A DNA stretch of 64,000 nt, from assembly GCA_036564245.1 (NCBI GenBank), contig DATCKU010000042.1:75226-139225 (forward strand), written 5' to 3'. The notes beneath the pieces are model-generated. The model saw only the letters and a list, made by a program, of their open reading frames with translations, had not been told where the DNA came from and did no database searches. The translations under genes were made by a program, and so were the position numbers. The first letter of the stretch is position 1. Each line of letters begins with the position of its first letter. Shown here one piece after another: positions 42,502 to 51,436 of this stretch. The stretch is from Thermasporomyces sp036564245 (GTDB lineage Bacteria > Actinomycetota > Actinomycetes > Propionibacteriales > Actinopolymorphaceae).

Positions 42502-43733
42502 CGCTCGATGATGGTCGCGACGCCCATGCCGCCGCCGACGCAGAGCGTCACGAGGCCGCGCCGTAGGTCACGCCGCTCCAGCTCGTCGAGCAGGGTGCCG
42601 AGCAGCATCGCGCCCGTCGCACCCAACGGGTGGCCCAGCGCGATCGCACCGCCGTTGACGTTCACGATCTCCGGGTCGACGTCGAGCTCCCGGATGAACC
42701 GCAGGACGACGGCCGCGAACGCCTCGTTCACCTCGTACAGATCGATGTCGGCAGGAGTGAGGCCGGCCTTGTCGAGCGCCTTCCGCGCGGCCGGGCCCGG
42801 CCCCAGGAGCATGATCGTCGGGTCGGTGCCGACCGCGGCAGTGCTCACGATCCGAGCCCGCGGCGCCAGCCCCAGGTCGGCGCCCACGCGCTCGTTGCCG
42901 ATCAGCACGGCCGCAGCGCCGTCGACGATCTGGGACGAGTTGCCGGCCGTGTGCACGTGCTCGATCCGCTCCACCATCGGATAGCGATCGATCGCCACCG
43001 CGTCGAAGCCCAGCGCCCCGATCTCGGCGAAGCTCGGCTTCAGCGCGGCGAGGCCCTCCATCGTGGTGTCGGGCCGGATCCCCTCGTCGTGGTCCAGCAC
43101 GACCATGCCGTTGCGGTCGACGACGGGGACTAAAGACCGCGCGAAGTACCCCTTGTCGCGAGCCACCGTGGCGCGACGCTGCGACTCGCAGGCGTACGCA
43201 TCGACGTCCTCGCGGCTGAACCCTTCCAGGGTCGCGATCAGGTCAGCCGAAACGCCCTGTGGGATGAACCCCGTGGTCAGGCTGCTCTCCGGGTCGATGA
43301 ACCACGCGCCGCCGTCCGAGCCGATCGGCACCCGCGACATCGACTCGACGCCGCCCGCGACGACGAGATCGTCGAAGCCGGAGCGGACCTTCTGCGCCGC
43401 CAGGTTCACCGCCTCGAGCCCGGATGCGCAGAACCGGTTGAGCTGCGTTCCGGGTACGCCAAGATCCCAGCCGGCCATCAGCACCGCCGTACGGGTCAGG
43501 TCACCACCCTGCTCCCCGACCGGTGTCACGATGCCGAAGATCACATCGTCGACGCGCGCCGTGTCGAGCTCCGAGCGCAGCTGCAGCGCCTCGAGCACGC
43601 CTGCCGCCAGCGTGACCGGCTTCACGCTGTGCAGCGCCCCACGCTTGCCTTTGCCACGCGGGGTGCGGATCGCGTCGAAGATGTACGCCTCCTGGGGCGA
43701 GGATCCGTTCGGTCTGCGGGTTCGCGCTGTCAT
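42495..43733 (-). CDS. Acetyl-CoA C-acyltransferase (thiolase)
   Basis: This 412-residue thiolase catalyses thiolytic cleavage or condensation of 3-ketoacyl-CoA. The nucleophile Cys is in LNRFCASGLEAVNLAAQ, the His in NGGAIALGHPLGATGA and the second Cys in LVTLCVGGGMGVATI. AIRTPRGKGKRGALHSVKPV and HTAGNSSQIVDGAAAVLIG are also typical of FadA-like degradative enzymes. I chose ATG 43733 (MTARTRRPN) with TTGGAG nearby. A longer frame runs to 43925 but crosses into the divergent gene. There is no hydroxyacyl-CoA dehydrogenase partner next to it, so it may serve several pathways. Confidence 0.92.
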   Translation of the reverse strand: MTARTRRPNGSSPQEAYIFDAIRTPRGKGKRGALHSVKPVTLAAGVLEALQLRSELDTARVDDVIFGIVTPVGEQGGDLTRTAVLMAGWDLGVPGTQLNRFCASGLEAVNLAAQKVRSGFDDLVVAGGVESMSRVPIGSDGGAWFIDPESSLTTGFIPQGVSADLIATLEGFSREDVDAYACESQRRATVARDKGYFARSLVPVVDRNGMVVLDHDEGIRPDTTMEGLAALKPSFAEIGALGFDAVAIDRYPMVERIEHVHTAGNSSQIVDGAAAVLIGNERVGADLGLAPRARIVSTAAVGTDPTIMLLGPGPAARKALDKAGLTPADIDLYEVNEAFAAVVLRFIRELDVDPEIVNVNGGAIALGHPLGATGAMLLGTLLDELERRDLRRGLVTLCVGGGMGVATIIERL

Positions 43734-43803
43734 GGCTCCAAGCTTGCCCCGAGATTTGGCTCTGTGCCCAGCACATGGGCGTCCGATCAGGAAGACTTGA
43801 CTC

Positions 43804-44553
43804 ATGTCACGCCGGATCGTGCGAGCGGGATATCGGTTACGTCGGCGACGATTCGTGCTACGCCGCCTGGATCGCGGTAGTGGTGGCGATGTCGTACGAA
43901 TTGGCGACACGGTGCGCCGACCCATGCCGGCTAGGGCCGAGTTCGTGAACGATGTGCTGCGGCACTTCGCGCGGTACGACTGGCCTGGGGCACCGCGCTA
44001 TCTGGGCGCCGACGAGCAGGGACGTCAGATCCTCACGTACTTGGAGGGATACGTCCCACGAGGGCTCGCACAGCCGCCGGCCATCTGGGCAGACCGGAGC
44101 CTCGTGAGGATCGCCAAGCTGGTCCGGCAGTTTCATGACCTGACCGCGGGTACCCGGCTTGCCGGTGACGACGAGGTGGTGTGTCACAACGCGCTCTCGC
44201 CCGCCACGACGGTCTACCGCGACGATGGTGCCGGCCTGGTCCCGTACGCCTTCATCGACTGGGACCGTGCCGCACCCGGGAAGCGGGTGCACGACGTCGC
44301 CCACATATGTTGGCGGTTCCTCGACCTCGGGCCACGCCGGACGAACCCGGTCGGTGCAGCCGGGCTGGTCCGGATGCTCGCCGACAGCTACGGGCTGGCG
44401 AACCGGGATCGCCGCGTCCTGGTGGACGCGATCCTGTGGTGTCTGCAGCGAGCGCTGTATGGGTCCACGCGACCCGATGCAGACGTCAAGCAGGCGTACG
44501 ACTGGGTGGCTGCTCACCGCGCCACGCTCGATGCCGCGCTGCGTCCGGAATGA
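43804..44553 (+). CDS. Aminoglycoside phosphotransferase-like (APH) kinase
   Basis: This 249-residue protein has the kinase-fold C-terminal lobe. CHNALSPATTVY stands for the catalytic loop (usually HGDLxPxN, with Asn replacing Asp) and FIDWDRAAPGKRVHD for the metal-binding DxD region. The N-terminal lobe is weak, with VRIGDTVRRP. GGAAG lies upstream of ATG 43804. The stop TGA at 44551-44553 is itself part of a repeat copy. The loss of the catalytic Asp suggests a non-antibiotic substrate or weak activity; many actinobacterial members of this group have His-Asn there. Confidence 0.8.
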   Translation: MSRRIVRAGYRLRRRRFVLRRLDRGSGGDVVRIGDTVRRPMPARAEFVNDVLRHFARYDWPGAPRYLGADEQGRQILTYLEGYVPRGLAQPPAIWADRSLVRIAKLVRQFHDLTAGTRLAGDDEVVCHNALSPATTVYRDDGAGLVPYAFIDWDRAAPGKRVHDVAHICWRFLDLGPRRTNPVGAAGLVRMLADSYGLANRDRRVLVDAILWCLQRALYGSTRPDADVKQAYDWVAAHRATLDAALRPE

Positions 44554-44591
44554 CCACGCAACCCACCCCTGACAATGACCACGTAACGTGG
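44549..44591 (+). repeat. Tandem copies of the TGGTCATT element at the APH stop
   Basis: AATGACCACGCAAC (44549-44562) supplies the gene's stop codon, and a second copy, ACAATGACCACGTAACGTGG (44572-44591), follows. In the second, CCACG-TAA-CGTGG is a perfect inverted repeat. The rest of 44592-44731 holds no gene I can support. Confidence 0.6.
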
Positions 44592-44731
44592 ATCAGTTGG
44601 ATCGGCAAGTGCCCTACATCCCTCGCGAGGGTGGGAATGGCGCCGGCCAGCACTGGATGGAAGCGGCGCCGGCCGATGTCAGGCCAGGCATAGGCACGCC
44701 ACTCGGACGGTCTTCTGCAGCCTCTCCAGAC

Positions 44732-45694
44732 TCAGGACATGTCACATCGTGCGACGCTGGTCGCGACGTTGGCTGTCGGGACGACCGGAGCCTTCGCGCA
44801 GCTGGTACGGCGTTCAGGCTGCAGCGTCTCAACACGCCCGTCCACCCACCACGATCCACGCACGTCCGGCCGGGCATGGCCGTTCAGACTCACCCGCACC
44901 CGCCACGCGGGCTCGTCGTACTCCTCCTCGTCCACCACCACGGCATCCACGCCACACTCGCCCATGACGTCCCGCACGGCGAGCTCGGCCACCTGCCCAG
45001 CTGGGCTCCACGTGGAACGTCCGCGGCAGCGCTGGGGCACCATCCGGCCCGCGGCAGCCTCGGTGAGCAGCCGCTCGGCGAACGGTGGATCCAATCGCCC
45101 GTAGAGGTAGCCGACCGGCAAGAGCACGGCCGTAGGGGCGAACCGGTGGCCGCCGGTGTGCGTGGTCTCCCACACCTGGTCACCGAACCGCCTCGCGAGC
45201 TGCTGGGCGATCGGTCGGCCGCGAAGCGCGCAGCAGACGTCGCGGCGGCCGTTGGTGCAGACGAGAAGCAACGTACGCGGATCCGGACGGCCGAATGAGG
45301 GCACGACCCCCGCCCCAAGCGCGCCGAAGTCGAACGACAGGAGCTGGCTCGGATCCGCGATCCGGCCGGCCACCAACCACGTACGCCCGGGGCGGGTGTG
45401 TGCGACGAAGATCTGCCGCTCACCCAGCGAGCTGTGATCGTCGGCGTGCCGGCCAGGTCGTCGGATCAACTGGATGCGTACGCCGGAACCCGCCGCCCGT
45501 CGTGCCAACTCGGCGCCGATCTTGCGATCGAAGTGGCTCTCGACGAGGGCGTCCGGTCCGTACGGACCTGGCTGCTCGATGCACAACCAGGTCTTTGCGG
45601 ATGCGGCCGTTCCGGCCAGTGGCTCTGCGAGCGACTCAGAAACCTTCGAGCAGGCTGGTCGCTCGCCTACCCGGTCCGTCTCCGCATCCGCCAT
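44732..45694 (-). CDS. Sucrase/ferredoxin-like family protein
   Basis: This 320-residue protein is of the sucrase/ferredoxin-like (Apd1-type) family, a thioredoxin-fold protein thought to bind a [2Fe-2S] cluster. LLLVCTNGRRDVCCALRGRP carries the Cys pair and TTHTGGHRFAPTAVLL the His pair, in the order used by the family. The N-terminus, ADAETDRVGERPACS, precedes a variable region. The C-terminal 90 residues are variable and rich in Arg and Val. Redox or iron-sulphur delivery is a guess. ATG 45694 starts it. It stands alone between the APH-like gene and the betaine transporter. Confidence 0.85.
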   Translation of the reverse strand: MADAETDRVGERPACSKVSESLAEPLAGTAASAKTWLCIEQPGPYGPDALVESHFDRKIGAELARRAAGSGVRIQLIRRPGRHADDHSSLGERQIFVAHTRPGRTWLVAGRIADPSQLLSFDFGALGAGVVPSFGRPDPRTLLLVCTNGRRDVCCALRGRPIAQQLARRFGDQVWETTHTGGHRFAPTAVLLPVGYLYGRLDPPFAERLLTEAAAGRMVPQRCRGRSTWSPAGQVAELAVRDVMGECGVDAVVVDEEEYDEPAWRVRVSLNGHARPDVRGSWWVDGRVETLQPERRTSCAKAPVVPTANVATSVARCDMS

Positions 45695-45766
45695 GCCTCA
45701 TTTCTACCAATGGCATCTCGCCATGCCAGATGACGACCGGAATTCGTCAGAACTCCGCGTCAGGCG

Positions 45767-46735
45767 TCACTTTGTGCTGTCACCTGCGGTCAGGTTTGTG
45801 ACGAATTCCGAATTGTCCTTCATCCAGGCGGTGACGCCTTCGGCTTCCCTTCCCTTGTATTCCTGGAGCGCAACGTGCTCCAACGTGCCGAGCGTCTCGT
45901 CGTTCATGCTGAACGACGACAACCAGCTGGCCAGCTCCGGAAACTCTTCAGACAAGCCCTTGCGTCCGACGGCGTGGATCTTCTCCGTCGCTCCCATGGT
46001 GCCCTTGGGATCTTCAAGGTCGCGGACCGGCAGCTTGGCGTATGCCCAGTGTGGGCGCCACAGCGTGACGACGATTGGCTCTTTCGCCTTGATCGCCTTG
46101 TCGAGTTCGGCAAGCATGGCTGGAGTAGACGACTTGGCCAGCTCGTACTCACCGTCAAGACCGTAGGCCGGCATCGTCTTGGTCTCCGTGGTCGTGGTGA
46201 GTCCCGCACCGGCCTCGATTCCCACGATCTTCCCGCCGAATTTGCTCGCGTTCCCCTTGAGGTCGGCGATGCTTCTCACGTCTTTCACGTAGTCGGGTAC
46301 GGCAATCGTGAGCTTGGCGTTGTCGTACCACACGCCGAGATCTTCCAGCTGGTCACCGTACTTCTCCCAGTAGGTCTCATGGGTGATCGGCAGCCAGCCG
46401 TCGAGGAAGAGGTCGATGTCGCCACGAGCAAGACCCGCGTACAACGCGCCGGGCTCGAGCTGGACGAGCTTCACGGTGTAACCCGCGTCCTCGAGGACCT
46501 GCTTCCACATGTGCGTGACGACGATGTCCTCGTCCCACGGAATCCACCCGATGGTGAGGGTCTTGCCGCTACCGCCACCGCTGTCGCCTTGCTCCGTGGT
46601 GGTCGAGTCGTTGCCACCTCCGGTGTCAGACCCGCCGATCGTGCCGCAGCCGGCAACTGCCAGCACCACGGCAAGGAGCGCCGCGAGCGCGACCGCAGTG
46701 GATCGGATTGCTCCTTTTCGTTGCACGATACTCAT
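45767..46735 (-). CDS. Glycine betaine/proline-type ABC substrate-binding lipoprotein
   Basis: This 322-residue lipoprotein (lipobox AVAGCGTIGG) has an OpuAC-type domain: LTIGWIPWDEDIVVTHMWKQ, LARGDIDLFLDGWLPITHE and VVTLWRPHWAYAKL, with Trp residues that would form the aromatic box for quaternary amines. It is the third gene of a leftward ABC importer operon. The start is uncertain: the AGAAGGG ribosome site ends directly at ATG 46735, so GTG 46726 (QRKGAIRS onwards) has better spacing. It probably binds glycine betaine, proline betaine or choline for osmoprotection. The aromatic cage residues can be checked by structure prediction. Confidence 0.9.
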   Translation of the reverse strand: MSIVQRKGAIRSTAVALAALLAVVLAVAGCGTIGGSDTGGGNDSTTTEQGDSGGGSGKTLTIGWIPWDEDIVVTHMWKQVLEDAGYTVKLVQLEPGALYAGLARGDIDLFLDGWLPITHETYWEKYGDQLEDLGVWYDNAKLTIAVPDYVKDVRSIADLKGNASKFGGKIVGIEAGAGLTTTTETKTMPAYGLDGEYELAKSSTPAMLAELDKAIKAKEPIVVTLWRPHWAYAKLPVRDLEDPKGTMGATEKIHAVGRKGLSEEFPELASWLSSFSMNDETLGTLEHVALQEYKGREAEGVTAWMKDNSEFVTNLTAGDSTK

Positions 46736-46791
46736 CCCTTCTGGTCGATCTGCAACGAGGCTTCGGTTCCGCGTCTTGCCGTACGAAGAGG

Positions 46792-47796
46792 TCACCGTGC
46801 GGCAGCCGCCTGAGCTCGGACCACGGCCGAACGACTCGTCAATGCAGCGGTGAGACGGTCGAGGTAGATGGCAAGGATCACGACCGCAAGTCCAGCCTCG
46901 AAACCTGGTCCGATTTGGACGCGGGATATTGCGCTGTAGACGGAGTCGCCGAGACCGCCCGCACCGACCAGTCCGGCGATCACCACCATGGACAACGCCA
47001 GCATGATGACCTGGTTGATGCCTGCCATGAGCGTGGGCAACGCCAACGGCAGCTGAATGCGGAACAGCACCTTCGCCGGAGAGGCACCGAACGCTTCTCC
47101 GGCTTCGACAACTTCCGGATCCACCTGGCGAATGCCCAGCTCGGTGAGTCGCACTCCGGGTGCCATCGCGAAAATCAACGTCGCGACGGCGCCGGGCGCG
47201 GTGCCGACACCCCACAGGAAGATGGCAGGGATCAGGTAGACGAACGCCGGCATCGTCTGCATGAAGTCCATGACGGGCCGCAGGACGCGGCTCACCACGT
47301 CGTAGCGTGCGGCCGCGATACCGAGCGGAACGGCGAGAGCCACCGCGCAGGCGCTGGCCACCAAGACCAATGCAAGCGTCTGCATCGCCGGATCCCACAG
47401 CCCCATCGCGTCGATCAGCAGGAACGCGAGAAAGGCGAAGCTGCCGAACGCCCAACCGCGCAAGGCGAGTCCGATGATTCCGAAGGTGAGCGCGAGAACG
47501 TGTTGCGGTGCGACGTGTGCGGCAGCCGCCGCGTAGCCGAGTGCCAGGCTCCCGACGAACGCGGCAAGCCCCACCTTCCAGCCACGCCAAGCCAGAGCGA
47601 ACCCACCGAAGATCACGGCCAGTACCACGATCACAGGTGCGGCGAAGAAAGCGGCAAGGTACGAGACGGCCTGGTCTACCACGAGCCCGATGGCGTCGAG
47701 GAAGAAGCCGAGATTGGCCGTCATCCAGTCGACGATGGCCTCGAAGAGCGCACCCAAATGAAGTCGTGGTGTCTGTGCGGCGGCAACAAGGCTCAC
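46792..47796 (-). CDS. Glycine betaine-type ABC transporter permease
   Basis: This 334-residue membrane protein has an N-terminal extension (about 90 residues, several helices) before the permease core. The binding-protein-dependent transport loop appears as EVVEAGEAFGASPAKVLFRI, the EAA motif that docks to the ATPase. MAGINQVIMLALSMVVIAGL and GAGGLGDSVYSAI complete the family pattern. GTG 47796 overlaps the ATPase stop by four bases, with GAGGAGG upstream. It is the second gene of the ATPase-permease-binding-protein operon. Confidence 0.93.
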   Translation of the reverse strand: MSLVAAAQTPRLHLGALFEAIVDWMTANLGFFLDAIGLVVDQAVSYLAAFFAAPVIVVLAVIFGGFALAWRGWKVGLAAFVGSLALGYAAAAAHVAPQHVLALTFGIIGLALRGWAFGSFAFLAFLLIDAMGLWDPAMQTLALVLVASACAVALAVPLGIAAARYDVVSRVLRPVMDFMQTMPAFVYLIPAIFLWGVGTAPGAVATLIFAMAPGVRLTELGIRQVDPEVVEAGEAFGASPAKVLFRIQLPLALPTLMAGINQVIMLALSMVVIAGLVGAGGLGDSVYSAISRVQIGPGFEAGLAVVILAIYLDRLTAALTSRSAVVRAQAAAAR

Positions 47797-49022
47797 GATG
47801 GGACCTCCTCGGCGGTGACCTCCTCGGCGTCTACTTCCTCGATGTGGTAGCCGTTTCCCAGCGCAGCGAGGAGGCTCACCCGCGGAATCACGCCTCGGAG
47901 CCGTCCGTCATCTGTCACAACCGCCAGTGGAACCGGAGACTGCGCCGATGGCGTCAAGAGGTTCGTGACCAACGTGTCGGGCCGGACCGTCACGACGTCA
48001 CGGGGATTCATCAAGCGGTGCAACGAGTCGGCGCCGTTGCGTACCGCCTCGGCAACTGCCTCGTCACGGACGACGCCGACCAACCGCCTGTCACCGCTGA
48101 CCACGAATGCGGAAGCCACCTGTCGTTCCTGCATCACACGCAACGCCTGCTGCACTCCAGCGTTCGCATCCAAGACGGCCACCGGTTCTTCCATCACGGC
48201 GGCGGCAGTCAGTACGCGCGACCGATCGACGTCTTGCACGAACTGCGCGACGTACTCGTTCGCCGGATTCCGCAGGATCTCTTCAGCGGTGCCGATCTGC
48301 ACGATCCGTCCGTCACGCATCATCGCGATCCGGTCGCCGAGACGCATGGCCTCGTTGAGGTCGTGAGTGATGAAGACGATGGTTTTCGCCAAGCGGGCTT
48401 GCAGTTCGAGCAGCTGGTCCTGCATTTCCCTGCGGATCAGCGGGTCCAGTGCGCTGAACGCCTCGTCCATCAACAGGATGTTGGTACCGGTCGCCAATGC
48501 GCGAGCCAGACCTACTCGTTGCCGCATTCCGCCAGAGAGCTGTGTCGGCAAGTGGTCCTCCCAACCACTGAGGCCGACCATCTCGAGGGCTTCGTATGCA
48601 CGCGCTCGCCGTTCTGCCTTGGGAACTTGACGAATCTCCAAGCCATACGCCGCGTTCTCCAGCACCGTTCGATGGGGAAGGAGGGCGAAGTGCTGGAACA
48701 CCATGCTGATTTTCTGCTTGCGGATCTCGCGAAGCTGGCGTGGCTTCAAGCCGGTGAGCTGAACGCCGTCGACATAGACCGTTCCGGATGTAGGGGTGAG
48801 CAAGCCATTGAGCATCCGGAGCAGCGTGGATTTGCCGGATCCGGACAGGCCCATGACGACGAAGACTTCACCTGTCTGGACTTCGAAAGACACATCGATG
48901 ACAGCGCGCGTGTCACCGAATACCTTGTTGAGCTTCTCGGCGCGTATTGCCGCGGGCACGAGCCTCCCATCCTCGGTTCGGCGCGCACCGCCGCACAACG
49001 CTGGCCGGCGTGGGGAATTCAC
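47793..49022 (-). CDS. Glycine betaine-type ABC transporter ATPase with CBS domains
   Basis: This 409-residue ATPase energises the importer. Walker A is GLSGSGKST, Q-loop VFQHFALL, signature LSGGMRQRVG, Walker B ILLMDEAFSALDP and the switch His FITHDLNEA. From about residue 280 a pair of CBS domains follows (VQQALRVMQERQVASAFVVS, LVGVVRDEAV), which sense ionic strength in OpuA-type systems. The start is open: GTG 49022 gives 21 extra poorly conserved residues, and GTG 48959 is the alternative where similarity begins. First gene of the operon. Confidence 0.93.
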   Translation of the reverse strand: MNSPRRPALCGGARRTEDGRLVPAAIRAEKLNKVFGDTRAVIDVSFEVQTGEVFVVMGLSGSGKSTLLRMLNGLLTPTSGTVYVDGVQLTGLKPRQLREIRKQKISMVFQHFALLPHRTVLENAAYGLEIRQVPKAERRARAYEALEMVGLSGWEDHLPTQLSGGMRQRVGLARALATGTNILLMDEAFSALDPLIRREMQDQLLELQARLAKTIVFITHDLNEAMRLGDRIAMMRDGRIVQIGTAEEILRNPANEYVAQFVQDVDRSRVLTAAAVMEEPVAVLDANAGVQQALRVMQERQVASAFVVSGDRRLVGVVRDEAVAEAVRNGADSLHRLMNPRDVVTVRPDTLVTNLLTPSAQSPVPLAVVTDDGRLRGVIPRVSLLAALGNGYHIEEVDAEEVTAEEVPS

Positions 49023-49452
49023 ATTCCCAGCGCCTGCCCGCGCACCTCGTCATACGGCGAGCACTCGGGGCGGCCGCGGCAACTCACCACTCCAATGCGT
49101 CAGCGTGCGAGCGTCCACGCCTTCTGCGGAACGTTCTCACGAGCCACGGCCCGACCGAAACCGGTCCCGACACGACGGCTGCGCTCACAGCCCATCGCCC
49201 ACTCGAGGCCTGCAAGGCGCTCTTCCCCGGACTGGTCGTGTGGCGCATGCCACATCGAACCAGCACGGCACGCCAACGTGCGGCCGCGTCGACCGCGTTG
49301 GCCCGGTCAGTTCGAACGTACGAACCGTCGCAGACCGTCCGGCCCAGCCCCTGACGGACTTGTCCCGGTCCACGACCGTACCAAATGCCAGGACGAGCCG
49401 GCACCTCCCCGGTTCGGCACCTTGCCGCGCCTGGCCATAGCCCTGACATGGC

Positions 49453-49498
49453 AACTGGCTCCTTTCCGCGGCGTACATGCCACAGAAAGGAGCCAGTT
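49453..49498. terminator. 14-base stem hairpin downstream of the ABC exporter operon
   Basis: AACTGGCTCCTTTC (49453-49466) and GAAAGGAGCCAGTT (49485-49498) are perfect reverse complements, with an 18-base loop. It lies 30 bases past the exporter stop on the leftward transcript. No T tract follows on that strand, but the pairing is long. Confidence 0.6.
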
Positions 49499-49501
49499 AC
49501 T

Positions 49502-49526
49502 TACGTAACGTGGTCATTTTCAGAGG
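49502..49526 (-). repeat. Copy of the TGGTCATT element downstream of the ABC exporter
   Basis: TAACGTGGTCATTTTCAGAGG (49506-49526) is preceded by TACG at 49502. It lies between the exporter stop (49529-49531) and the hairpin at 49453-49498. It matches the 42481 copy at TGGTCATT and CAGAGG. Confidence 0.6.
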
Positions 49527-49528
49527 TG

Positions 49529-51436
49529 TCAGGCGAGGCTGTCGAGCCAGGCCTGGTGCAGATCGGCGAAGCGGCCACTGTCGGCGATCAGCTGCGACGG
49601 CGGACCGTCTTCCACGATGCGGCCACCCTCCATGACGAGCACCCGGTCGGCGATCTCCACGGTGGAGAGCCGGTGCGCGATGATGAGGGCCGTCCGGTCG
49701 GCGAGGATCGTGCGCAAGGCGCGTTGCACCAAGCGCTCGCTCGGCACGTCCAGGCTCGAGGTCGCCTCGTCGAGGATCAGCACCGCGGGGTCGGCGAGGA
49801 ACGCCCGCGCGAACGCGACCAACTGCCGTTGTCCCGCCGACAACCGGCCGCCGCGCTTACCGACCAGTGTGTCGTAACCGTCTGGCAGCGCCTCGATGAA
49901 CTCGTCGGCTCCGATCGCCCGAGCGGCCGCCTTGATGTCCCGCATCGACGCGCTCGGCCGGCCGAACCGGATGTTGTCGGCCACCGTGCCGGTGAACAGG
50001 AAGTTCTCCTGCGTCACCATGACGACGACCTGCCGGAACGTCGCCTCGTCAAGGTCTCGCAGGTCGATCCCGTCCAACGTCACTCGGCCCCGGATGGGGT
50101 CGTAGAACCGCGACAGCAGCTTCGCCAGCGTGGTCTTGCCCGCACCGGTCGCACCGACGAGCGCCACGGTCTGACCCGCCGGGATGTGCAGGTCGAGGTG
50201 CGGCAGCACGAGCCGTTCGGGCTCGGACTGGTCACCACGCGGGTCGGACGACTTGTAGCCGAACTCCACGCCCTCGAAGCGCACCTCGCCGCGCGCCTTG
50301 TGACGCGGCAGCGGAACCGGATGCCGCGGCTCCGGAACGTCGGGCTGCTCCTCCAACACGCCGGACAGCTTCTCCAGCGCGGCACTCGCCGACTGGAACG
50401 TGTTGTAGAACTGGCTGATCTCCTGCATCGGCTCGTAGAACTGCCGCAGGTACAGCAGGAAGGCCGCGAGCACACCGACCGTCACCGCGTCGTGGAACGC
50501 GAGCCAACCGCCGTACAGCAACACGGCGGCCACCGTGACGTTCCCGATCACCTTGACGCCCGGCATGAAGACGGCGATCAGCCGCATGCCCCGCATGTTC
50601 GCATCGCGGTAGGCGACGTTGAGCTCTCCGAAGATCTCCTGGTTCCGCGGCTCACGGCGAAACGCCTGGACCGCACGGATACCGGTCATCGACTCGACGA
50701 AGTGGACGATGACCGCCGCCACCGCCTCCCGGGTGCGCCGGTACGCGATGCTCGACTGCTTCCGGAACCACTGCGTGAAGAACAGCAGGATCGGGATCGG
50801 GATGAGCGCCACGATGCCGAGGTGCACATCGAGCACGAGCAGCAGCACCGCGGTGCCCACCAGCGTCAGCACCGCGCTGACCAGTCCGTCGAACCCGGAC
50901 TGCAGGAGCTCGTAGATCGCGTCGATGTCCGAGGTCAGCCGCGAGATCACCCGGCCGGACGTGTACTTCTCGTGGAACCGCAGCGAGAGCTTCTGGAAGT
51001 GGTTGAAGACTCGCCTGCGGAGCTCGAGCAGGATGTCCTGACCGATCCGACCGGAGAGCTGCAGGAAGGCCTGCCGCGTCGCCGCCTGGGCGACCGCTGC
51101 GATCAGCACCATGGCGACCACGGTGATGAGCACAGACGTGCCTTCACCCGCCAGGATCGGTGGGATGCCGTGGTCGATTCCCACCTTCACGAGGTACGGA
51201 ATCGCCAGTCGCGCAGCGTTCTCGGCGATCACGATGGCGATCAGGGCGAAGATCAGCTTCCTGTGCGGGCGCAAGAGGTCGCCCAGCAACCGCCGGGACC
51301 GCGCCCGAAGCAGCAGCGACGCCTTCTGCGGGATCTCGTCGTGCTGCTCGGCTGCGACACCACGCCAGTTGCGGTTGTCGCTCAGCTGCTCCTTGGCTTG
51401 TGCGTTCTGCTGCTGTGTCGCCGCCTGTGCTGTCAC
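49529..51436 (-). CDS. ABC exporter half-transporter, second subunit of a heterodimer
   Basis: This 635-residue half-transporter has six membrane helices in the first 340 residues and a nucleotide-binding domain after 390. Walker A is VGATGAGKTT, Q-loop VTQENFLFTG, signature RLSAGQRQL, Walker B AVLILDEATSSLD and H-loop IIAHRLST. The signature has Ala where Gly is usual (LSAGQ). GTG 51436 overlaps the upstream gene's stop by four bases. The pair probably forms an exporter for lipids or drugs. Here Walker B Glu is intact, so this subunit supplies the catalytic Walker A/B. Confidence 0.92.
   Translation of the reverse strand: MTAQAATQQQNAQAKEQLSDNRNWRGVAAEQHDEIPQKASLLLRARSRRLLGDLLRPHRKLIFALIAIVIAENAARLAIPYLVKVGIDHGIPPILAGEGTSVLITVVAMVLIAAVAQAATRQAFLQLSGRIGQDILLELRRRVFNHFQKLSLRFHEKYTSGRVISRLTSDIDAIYELLQSGFDGLVSAVLTLVGTAVLLLVLDVHLGIVALIPIPILLFFTQWFRKQSSIAYRRTREAVAAVIVHFVESMTGIRAVQAFRREPRNQEIFGELNVAYRDANMRGMRLIAVFMPGVKVIGNVTVAAVLLYGGWLAFHDAVTVGVLAAFLLYLRQFYEPMQEISQFYNTFQSASAALEKLSGVLEEQPDVPEPRHPVPLPRHKARGEVRFEGVEFGYKSSDPRGDQSEPERLVLPHLDLHIPAGQTVALVGATGAGKTTLAKLLSRFYDPIRGRVTLDGIDLRDLDEATFRQVVVMVTQENFLFTGTVADNIRFGRPSASMRDIKAAARAIGADEFIEALPDGYDTLVGKRGGRLSAGQRQLVAFARAFLADPAVLILDEATSSLDVPSERLVQRALRTILADRTALIIAHRLSTVEIADRVLVMEGGRIVEDGPPSQLIADSGRFADLHQAWLDSLA

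Larger units (their letters stand above)
49023..49528. other. 500-base intergenic region between two convergent-side operons
   Basis: Several frames are open on both strands but they are Arg/Pro/Ala-rich and have no start with a ribosome site, so I call none of them. The last 75 bases hold a strong hairpin (49453-49498) and a repeat copy (49502-49526). Confidence 0.5.

Noticed and set aside
45767..47590. Minus-strand frame of 607 codons extending the betaine-binding protein upstream
   Set aside because: The first 285 residues overlap the permease gene in another frame and are low-complexity. The lipoprotein signal begins at 46735 or 46726.
49084..49449. Minus-strand frame of 121 codons in the 500-base gap
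   Set aside because: No ribosome site, mostly Arg/Trp/Gly text of the shadow type, and an overlapping plus-strand frame is equally open.
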